Origin: Sphingobacteriaceae bacterium
Lineage (GTDB): Bacteria; Bacteroidota; Bacteroidia; B-17B0; Aurantibacillaceae
NCBI GenBank assembly: GCA_023251695.1
Contig: JAHEYE010000106.1
Span: 1-10,525, forward strand
Length of the DNA stretch: 10,525 bases
Reading direction: 5' to 3'
In this document: positions 6,252 through 10,525 of the stretch, one piece after another
Layout: every line of letters starts with the position of its first letter
Numbering within the stretch: the first letter of the stretch is position 1
Position numbers and translations under genes: made by a program
Notes under the pieces: model-generated
What the model was told of the DNA's origin: nothing
Databases searched by the model: none
Seen by the model: only the letters and a program-made list of their open reading frames with translations

Positions 6252-7394
6252 ATGACTAAAATCTATCTCGATAACGCTGCTACTACTAAGTTAGATGAAG
6301 AAGTTTTGAACGCTATGTTGCCTTTCATGCGTGAAGAATTCGGAAATCCTTCTTCCATTCATGCTTATGGACGGAAAACCCGTACTGCCATTGAAACAGC
6401 GCGTAAATCGGTCGCCAAATATTTAAATGTTTCCCCCGCAGAAATATTTTTTACATCAGGCGGAACTGAAGCTGATAATATGGCGATTTGTAAAGCCATT
6501 GAAGCTTACGGCATCAAACATGCCATCTCCAGTAAAATTGAACATCATGCCGTTGAACATACTTTGGTTACGCTTGAGAAAGAAGGGAAAATAAAAGTGA
6601 GCTGGGTAAATATTGACGATAAAGGAAATATTGATTTAAATCATCTGGAAGAGTTATTAAAAAATAATTCCCGCAGTTTGGTTTCATTAATGCACGCGAA
6701 TAATGAAATCGGAACTTTACTGCCAATTAAAAAAGTAGGTGAGTTATGTGAAAAGTATGATGCTTTATTTCATAGCGATACGGTGCAAACGATGGGGCAT
6801 TTTAAATTAGATCTTCAAAGTATTAAAATTCATTTTGTAGCTTGTGCCGGTCATAAGTTTCACGGACCAAAAGGATCCGGATTTATTTACATTAATCATA
6901 CCGTAAAAGTAAATCCTTTCATCAATGGCGGTGCGCAAGAAAGGAATATGCGGGGTGGAACTGAAAACGTTTATGGAATTGTTGGTTTGGCTAAAGCATT
7001 TGAGTTGGCGAATGAACATATGGATGAACATCAACAACATATCCGTGACTTAAAAAATTATATGATGGAACAACTGAAATCTAATATCGAAGGAATGGAT
7101 TTCAATGGTGAAACCGGGGAAAATTCATTATACACTGTTTTAAATTGCCGTTTCCCCTTACATTCTGATGCGGAGATGTTATTATTTAACTTGGATATAG
7201 CAGGCATCGCGGCCAGCGGCGGAAGTGCCTGTAGTAGTGGAAGCAATCAAGGCTCGCACGTATTACGCGGATTGGGTATTGATATGAACCGCCCCTCGGT
7301 TCGTTTTTCATTCAGTAAATACAACACCAAAGCTGAAATTGATAGTGTTGTTAAGAAGTTGAAGGAAATGTTTGCCGTAAAGGTGAAGGCTTAA
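6252..7394 (+). CDS. Cysteine desulfurase (IscS/NifS type, class V aminotransferase fold)
   Basis: This 380-residue cytosolic PLP enzyme removes sulfur from L-cysteine as an enzyme-bound persulfide, giving alanine, to supply Fe-S clusters, tRNA thiolation or thio-cofactors. Visible motifs are YLDNAATT (5-12), SGGTEADN, the EHHAVEHT catalytic-histidine region (H98), HANNEIGT, HSDTVQT, the PLP lysine K202 in GHKFHGPKG, MRGGTENV, and the mobile loop SGGSACSSG with persulfide-forming C327. The loop and length are those of group I (IscS, NifS, YrvO) rather than SufS. I use ATG 6252 rather than TTG 6222 because the family N-terminus MTKIYLDNAATT begins there. No iscU, sufBCD or mnmA is adjacent, so the sulfur acceptor is not indicated. 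The next gene begins 40 nt downstream and may be co-transcribed. Confidence 0.93.
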   Translation: MTKIYLDNAATTKLDEEVLNAMLPFMREEFGNPSSIHAYGRKTRTAIETARKSVAKYLNVSPAEIFFTSGGTEADNMAICKAIEAYGIKHAISSKIEHHAVEHTLVTLEKEGKIKVSWVNIDDKGNIDLNHLEELLKNNSRSLVSLMHANNEIGTLLPIKKVGELCEKYDALFHSDTVQTMGHFKLDLQSIKIHFVACAGHKFHGPKGSGFIYINHTVKVNPFINGGAQERNMRGGTENVYGIVGLAKAFELANEHMDEHQQHIRDLKNYMMEQLKSNIEGMDFNGETGENSLYTVLNCRFPLHSDAEMLLFNLDIAGIAASGGSACSSGSNQGSHVLRGLGIDMNRPSVRFSFSKYNTKAEIDSVVKKLKEMFAVKVKA

Positions 7395-7419
7395 TTAAGC
7401 GTAAACCCAAAGAAATTCG

Positions 7420-7427
7420 TAATTTAG
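7420..7427 (+). promoter_or_regulatory. Weak -7-like element before the phosphatase gene
   Basis: TAATTTAG differs from TAnnTTTG at one position and ends 7 nt before the ATG at 7435, so a transcript from it would be nearly leaderless. No -33 TTTG lies at about 19 nt upstream. Read-through from the cysteine desulfurase gene, 40 nt away, is an equally good explanation. Confidence 0.2.
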
Positions 7428-7434
7428 CTTAAGT

Positions 7435-9537
7435 ATGAATCAAAAACCGGGTGGAACATTAAAGTTTTGCGGATGGACCAGCATCCTATTAATTATTTTC
7501 GGCCTATTCTTTAAAATCATGCATTGGCCGGGTGCAGGGGTTTGCGTAATATTTGGGTCAATTATTTTTTTGTTTTTTTATCTGCCTTTTTGGTTCAAAA
7601 GCGTTTACGTAAAAGAACGACGGGGTATTTTAATTTTTCAGTTTTTCTCTTTATTTCTTACCGGTCTGTGCATTTTATTTAAAATCATGCATTGGCCGGC
7701 CACCGCTATAGTATATTATGGTTGGTGGTATTATTGTTTATGGTTCGTTTTGCCTTTTTCTTTTTTCCTGTTATTCAAAGCGGGTAAAAAAACGACTACC
7801 GATTTCCACCTGATAATGGTGTATTATATATTAGGGATATTAATATGGGGCGGATTAACCGGTACAACTTATGCATCTAAATACACGGCAGGTTCGCTTT
7901 CGAAAAACGAAAAGCAACTGGAACAGGCCATTGAACACACCGGAACAAAAACTACAAGACTTTATGCACTCGCTGATCAGGATTCGTTTAAAATTGAGAA
8001 TCCTGAATTATATTCGAAAGTTGTCTTATTAAACAGTTTTACAAAACAAACGGTCAACTATTTAAATTCTTTCTCTGCCCATTTAATTGCCGCTGCCGAA
8101 AAGGTGGATTCAATTGCAGCGGATACTTTATTAATAGATGAATTAAATGAGAGGGCAAATTCGGATATTCCAACTACTATCATTTGCGGCTGGGAGAATT
8201 CTCCTAGTACCGGTCCATTTTCCGGAAAGGAACTTCAGTCGGTAATTAATGCGTACCGCGACACTGTAATGACTCTGATTAATGGTGAAAACGAAACTTT
8301 TATCAAGGAAGGAATTAATCTGGATACCGAACCGGTGGTTTTTGATGATGGGGAAACGCAGGATTGGGTAATAGGAACTTTCAGAGGGGTGCCTTTGGCT
8401 GGTGTCTTGATAACAATTAAAACACTTGGGTATGAAGTAAAAAATGCAGAGGGACATATTTTAAGTGATGTAATTAATACCGCCGCTAAAAACAAGAAAG
8501 GGAATTTCGCCACAAAAATTGCTGACCTCGGATTATATTATGAAAATCAGAAAAAACAAAAAGATATTGAGTCGTTAAAAGATCAGCGTGAATTATCGCA
8601 GATAAAATTAGATTCAAAAAACGAAGAATTAGATGCTAAACAACAAACTTTGGTCTGGGTTGTTTTTGGCCTGATGGCATGCGGTATTCTTATTGTATAT
8701 ATTATAAGAACAAATATCCGACGCAAAAAAATAAATAAACAGCTAGAGCTACAAAAACTGGAAATTGAAACTAAAAACAAAGAAATTACGGACAGCATTA
8801 ACTACGCAAAAAGAATACAGCAGGCAATTCTGCCTCCCGTTGAGATGATGTATGCAAAATTAAATGACGTATTCGTCTTGTACAGGCCCAAAGATGTGGT
8901 GAGTGGCGATTATTACGCATTTTTTGAAAAAGAAAAAGATATTTTACTGGCGGTTGCCGATTGTACAGGACACGGTGTGCCCGGGGCCTTCATGAGTATG
9001 ATTGGAAGTGAGCAGCTGACAAAAATAATTGTAGAAAAAAATATCACTGAACCAGCAAACATTCTGAATGAATTACATAAGGGAATCCGTAATGCATTAA
9101 AACAAGATCAATCCAGCGGCGAAACACGCGACGGAATGGATATTATTTTGTGTAAATTGAATCTACAGAAAATGGAACTGGAGTATTCGGGTGCGAACAG
9201 ACCTTTATGGATTGTGAGGGAAAACAAATTACTGGAAACCAAAGGGGACAAACAGCCTATAGGAGGCCTGGAGGCAGATTACAGAAAACCTTTTACCAAT
9301 CACAAAATAAAATTACAAAATGGTGATTGTGTGTATATGTTCACCGACGGATTTGCCGATCAGTTCGGGGGAGATAAAGGAAAAAAATTCATGGTCCGGA
9401 ATTTTGAGAAATTACTGCTCAGGATTTCTTCTAAACCGATGAAAGAACAACAGGATATCATCAGGGAGAATTACGATAAATGGAAAGGCGCCAACGAGCA
9501 AGTGGATGATGTTTTGGTGATCGGAATGAAGATATAA
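7435..9537 (+). CDS. SpoIIE/PP2C-type membrane phosphatase with GldL-like and GldM-like N-terminal regions
   Basis: This 700-residue inner-membrane protein has a clear C-terminal SpoIIE/RsbU-type PP2C Ser/Thr phosphatase domain (about 475-700). Likely metal-binding aspartates are D492 (SGDYYAF), D509 (ADCTGHGVPGAF), D638 (TDGFADQFGG) and D691/D692 (VDDVLVIG). RDGMDI lies at 565-570. A coiled coil (430-468) ends in SINYAKRIQQAILPP, the switch-helix linker seen in Bacteroidota SpoIIE proteins. The N-terminus has two membrane hairpins (about 13-53 and 63-114), each with the GldL signature FKIMHWP (26-32 and 82-88). A fifth pass (125-142) precedes a periplasmic region (143-405), whose stretch WVIGTFRGVPLAGVL...VKNAEGHIL (311-343) resembles the GldM N-terminal domain. 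A sixth pass lies at 406-425. Positive charges after passes 2, 4 and 6 fit this topology. I infer an envelope or motor-linked signal controlling dephosphorylation, perhaps of an anti-sigma-antagonist. The phosphatase call is firm and the GldM call moderate. Confidence 0.85.
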   Translation: MNQKPGGTLKFCGWTSILLIIFGLFFKIMHWPGAGVCVIFGSIIFLFFYLPFWFKSVYVKERRGILIFQFFSLFLTGLCILFKIMHWPATAIVYYGWWYYCLWFVLPFSFFLLFKAGKKTTTDFHLIMVYYILGILIWGGLTGTTYASKYTAGSLSKNEKQLEQAIEHTGTKTTRLYALADQDSFKIENPELYSKVVLLNSFTKQTVNYLNSFSAHLIAAAEKVDSIAADTLLIDELNERANSDIPTTIICGWENSPSTGPFSGKELQSVINAYRDTVMTLINGENETFIKEGINLDTEPVVFDDGETQDWVIGTFRGVPLAGVLITIKTLGYEVKNAEGHILSDVINTAAKNKKGNFATKIADLGLYYENQKKQKDIESLKDQRELSQIKLDSKNEELDAKQQTLVWVVFGLMACGILIVYIIRTNIRRKKINKQLELQKLEIETKNKEITDSINYAKRIQQAILPPVEMMYAKLNDVFVLYRPKDVVSGDYYAFFEKEKDILLAVADCTGHGVPGAFMSMIGSEQLTKIIVEKNITEPANILNELHKGIRNALKQDQSSGETRDGMDIILCKLNLQKMELEYSGANRPLWIVRENKLLETKGDKQPIGGLEADYRKPFTNHKIKLQNGDCVYMFTDGFADQFGGDKGKKFMVRNFEKLLLRISSKPMKEQQDIIRENYDKWKGANEQVDDVLVIGMKI
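7510..7699 (+). repeat. 22-bp exact direct repeat encoding the paired FKIMHWP motifs
   Basis: Positions 7510-7531 and 7678-7699 are identical and lie 168 bp (56 codons) apart in the same frame. Each encodes the FKIMHWP motif of one membrane hairpin of the phosphatase. Phe, Lys, Ile, His and Pro all use the same codons in both copies, while the flanking DNA has diverged. This fits duplication of a hairpin module followed by strong constraint or gene conversion on the motif. Confidence 0.8.
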
Positions 9538-9538
9538 G

Positions 9539-10003
9539 TTAGCGTGTCAGTTCCGTGATAATTTCAGAATGTTGCGGGAATTCTTTTAATAATAAATCTT
9601 TTTTCGCCATTTCAAAATCCGCAAAATCAAATCCCGGCGCAACAGTGCATCCCACCAAAGAAAATTTACCTCCTTTTTCCACGCGCGAACCAAACCAATT
9701 TCCGGAGGGCACGCAGTATTGAAAATTCTTTTCTGAAAGTTCCGTTATTTTTAAATTACCGGTTTTAGTTATTTCAATTATCTCCAAAGCATCACCGGTG
9801 TAAAAGTGCCAGAGTTCGTCGCTTTTGATTTTATGCAAGGCTGAAAAATTTCCTTCCTCCAGTAAAAAATAAATGGCGGTACTGTAATTCCGATTCCCGG
9901 TTGCTGTGCTTACCGTGCCACTACTTCTGTAAGTCTCTTTATAATAGCCTCCTTCCGGATGGGCTAAAAGGTTTAAGGTTTCTATAAAGTATTTCGAATC
10001 CAT
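9539..10003 (-). CDS. Cupin domain protein of the DUF985 (Cupin_5) family
   Basis: This 154-residue soluble protein is a single small-molecule-binding cupin beta barrel. Family signatures are HPEGGYYKETYRS (15-27), SALHKIKSDELWHFYTGD (54-71, with H57, E63 and H66 as possible metal or ligand residues), VPSGNWFGSR (98-107) and SLVGCTVAPGFDFADFE (115-131). Length matches the family. Homologues resemble sugar-epimerase-like cupins (for example yeast YML079w), but no enzymatic activity is established to my knowledge, so none is assigned. There is no signal peptide. Its stop is 1 nt from the stop of the convergent phosphatase gene, and it is divergent from the secreted-protein gene at 10072. No convincing promoter of its own can be picked out in the 68-nt divergent gap. 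Confidence 0.88.
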   Translation of the reverse strand: MDSKYFIETLNLLAHPEGGYYKETYRSSGTVSTATGNRNYSTAIYFLLEEGNFSALHKIKSDELWHFYTGDALEIIEITKTGNLKITELSEKNFQYCVPSGNWFGSRVEKGGKFSLVGCTVAPGFDFADFEMAKKDLLLKEFPQHSEIITELTR

Positions 10004-10013
10004 TGAGTAAAGA

Positions 10014-10031
10014 TATTTGTTTTTACAAATA
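10014..10031. promoter_or_regulatory. Perfect 7-bp inverted repeat between divergent genes
   Basis: TATTTGT and ACAAATA flank a TTTT spacer, giving an 18-bp symmetric element 11 nt upstream of the cupin ATG. It presents a TTTG box on each strand. The forward box is the probable -33 element for the gene at 10072. It could be an operator, or simply a consequence of overlapping promoter boxes in AT-rich DNA. Confidence 0.35.
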
Positions 10032-10046
10032 ATTAGTATACTTTAG
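10016..10046 (+). promoter_or_regulatory. Bacteroidota-type promoter (TTTG-N19-TACTTTAG) for the secreted-protein gene
   Basis: A -33 box TTTG (10016-10019) is separated by 19 nt from TACTTTAG (10039-10046), which differs from TAnnTTTG at one base. Spacing is in the expected range and the -7 box ends 25 nt before the ATG at 10072. This is the only promoter in the window with both boxes recognisable. Confidence 0.55.
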
Positions 10047-10071
10047 TAAACATAACCCTTAAACTAATTTC

Positions 10072-10525
10072 ATGAAAAAACTTTTACTCTTTTTATTCAG
10101 CCTTGCAATTATTAATACTGCCGATGCGCAGTGGATTATGCAAACGGCTCCAAGTGCAACAAACAATTTATTTTCTGTATTCTCCATTAACGCCAACGCT
10201 GTGTCAGCAACGGGTTTTACGGGCCCCATCCGTACACTCAACGGGGGAACAACCTGGTCGCAGAACATTACTTTGGGCGGTGTGAATACGTTTGAAGTAC
10301 ATACACGCAATCCGGTGAAATGGTATATCATGACACAAAATTCAAGCTGGTTCATGAAAATGGGATTTAGCAGTGTTACTTTAAATGGTGGTAAACCTGA
10401 TAGTATTTTGTCATTACACTTCCGTGATTTGGCTTGTGTTTTAGCAGTAGGTACAGCCGGAAAAATTGAAGCCAGTTGCGATACCGGAGCTACCTGGCAA
10501 TTGCGTTCTTCAGGAACGATACAGA
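10072..10525 (+). CDS. Secreted BNR/Ycf48-like repeat protein (5' part, runs off the window)
   Basis: The reading frame is open from the ATG at 10072 to the window end (151 codons), so the C-terminus is missing. Residues 1-19 form a signal peptide: KK, then a hydrophobic core LLLFLFSLAII, with probable signal peptidase I cleavage after ADA, just before QW. The mature part has Asp-box/BNR-like motifs, NGGTTW (57-62) and DTGATW (137-142). The preceding pattern of short strands (SVFSINANAVSATGFTG) is seen in Ycf48-like and sialidase-type beta propellers. Such Bacteroidota proteins are often exported through the T9SS by a C-terminal sorting domain, which would lie beyond the window and cannot be checked here. 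The ligand is unknown. A good promoter lies upstream. Confidence 0.8.
   Translation, partial: MKKLLLFLFSLAIINTADAQWIMQTAPSATNNLFSVFSINANAVSATGFTGPIRTLNGGTTWSQNITLGGVNTFEVHTRNPVKWYIMTQNSSWFMKMGFSSVTLNGGKPDSILSLHFRDLACVLAVGTAGKIEASCDTGATWQLRSSGTIQ

Noticed and set aside
7389..7432. GCTTAATTAAGC palindrome at the cysteine desulfurase stop and the later GCTTAA, as a terminator
   Set aside because: The palindrome has no loop, the longer pairing is only 6 bp of AT-rich sequence, and no T-run follows.
8143..8798. Minus-strand ORFs of 71-104 codons within the phosphatase gene
   Set aside because: They are opposite-strand shadows of the conserved coding frame, with low-complexity composition and no motif.
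9522..9562. Inverted CGGAA/TTCCG at the convergent stops of the phosphatase and cupin genes, as a terminator
   Set aside because: The stem is only 5 bp with a loop of about 27 nt and no T-run, so it is not distinguishable from chance.
10059..10355. Minus-strand 98-codon and plus-strand 60-codon ORFs near the window end
   Set aside because: Both overlap the open frame from 10072, which has a signal peptide, BNR motifs and a promoter; neither alternative shows any.
1..10525. Mobile element, CRISPR array, prophage or tRNA/rRNA genes
   Set aside because: I found no transposase or integrase motif, no regularly spaced repeats, and no tRNA-like fold on reading both strands by eye.

Overview
The window reads as chromosome of a Bacteroidota bacterium. 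The DNA is AT-rich, several genes are preceded by the Bacteroidota -7 promoter element TAnnTTTG, and start regions are A/T-rich with no clear Shine-Dalgarno sequence. The last two genes on the + strand carry gliding/type IX secretion (T9SS)-like sequence (GldL/GldM-like segments) and a signal peptide followed by BNR/Ycf48-like repeats. I cannot name the genus. I see no insertion sequence, phage, tRNA, rRNA or CRISPR array, and coding density is high, with no gene-free stretch above about 155 bp.

Layout. (1) 32-1357 (+): a saccharopine dehydrogenase of the yeast Lys9 type, driven by a promoter at the very start of the window. (2) 1354-4561 (-): a four-gene block transcribed right to left, in the order TPR-repeat protein, phosphosulfolactate synthase, single-domain rhodanese, DedA membrane protein. 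The first two genes are 1 nt apart and gaps within the block are at most 42 nt. An internal promoter-like element precedes the rhodanese. The DedA stop codon overlaps the stop of the saccharopine dehydrogenase. (3) 4715-6109 (+): glmM, phosphoglucosamine mutase, divergent from the TPR gene and most likely starting at TTG. (4) 6110-6251: an intergenic patch with 7-bp-period repeats and a matching inverted copy. (5) 6252-7394 (+): an IscS/NifS-type cysteine desulfurase. (6) 7435-9537 (+): a 700-residue membrane phosphatase. It has two GldL-like hairpins, a GldM-like periplasmic region, one further membrane pass, a coiled-coil linker and a SpoIIE/PP2C domain. (7) 9539-10003 (-): a DUF985 cupin, convergent with the phosphatase. 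(8) 10072 to the window end (+): the 5' part of a secreted BNR/Ycf48-like protein with a good promoter.

How the genes may work together. Most are housekeeping: lysine/saccharopine metabolism, UDP-GlcNAc precursor supply (glmM), a probable lipid-carrier transporter (DedA), and sulfur chemistry (rhodanese, phosphosulfolactate synthase, cysteine desulfurase). The rhodanese next to phosphosulfolactate synthase suggests a sulfite or sulfane-sulfur link, but this is inference. The most unusual item is the phosphatase. It appears to put modules resembling the T9SS/gliding motor proteins GldL and GldM in front of a cytoplasmic PP2C output domain, as if a motor-like or envelope-sensing front end controlled a Ser/Thr phosphatase.
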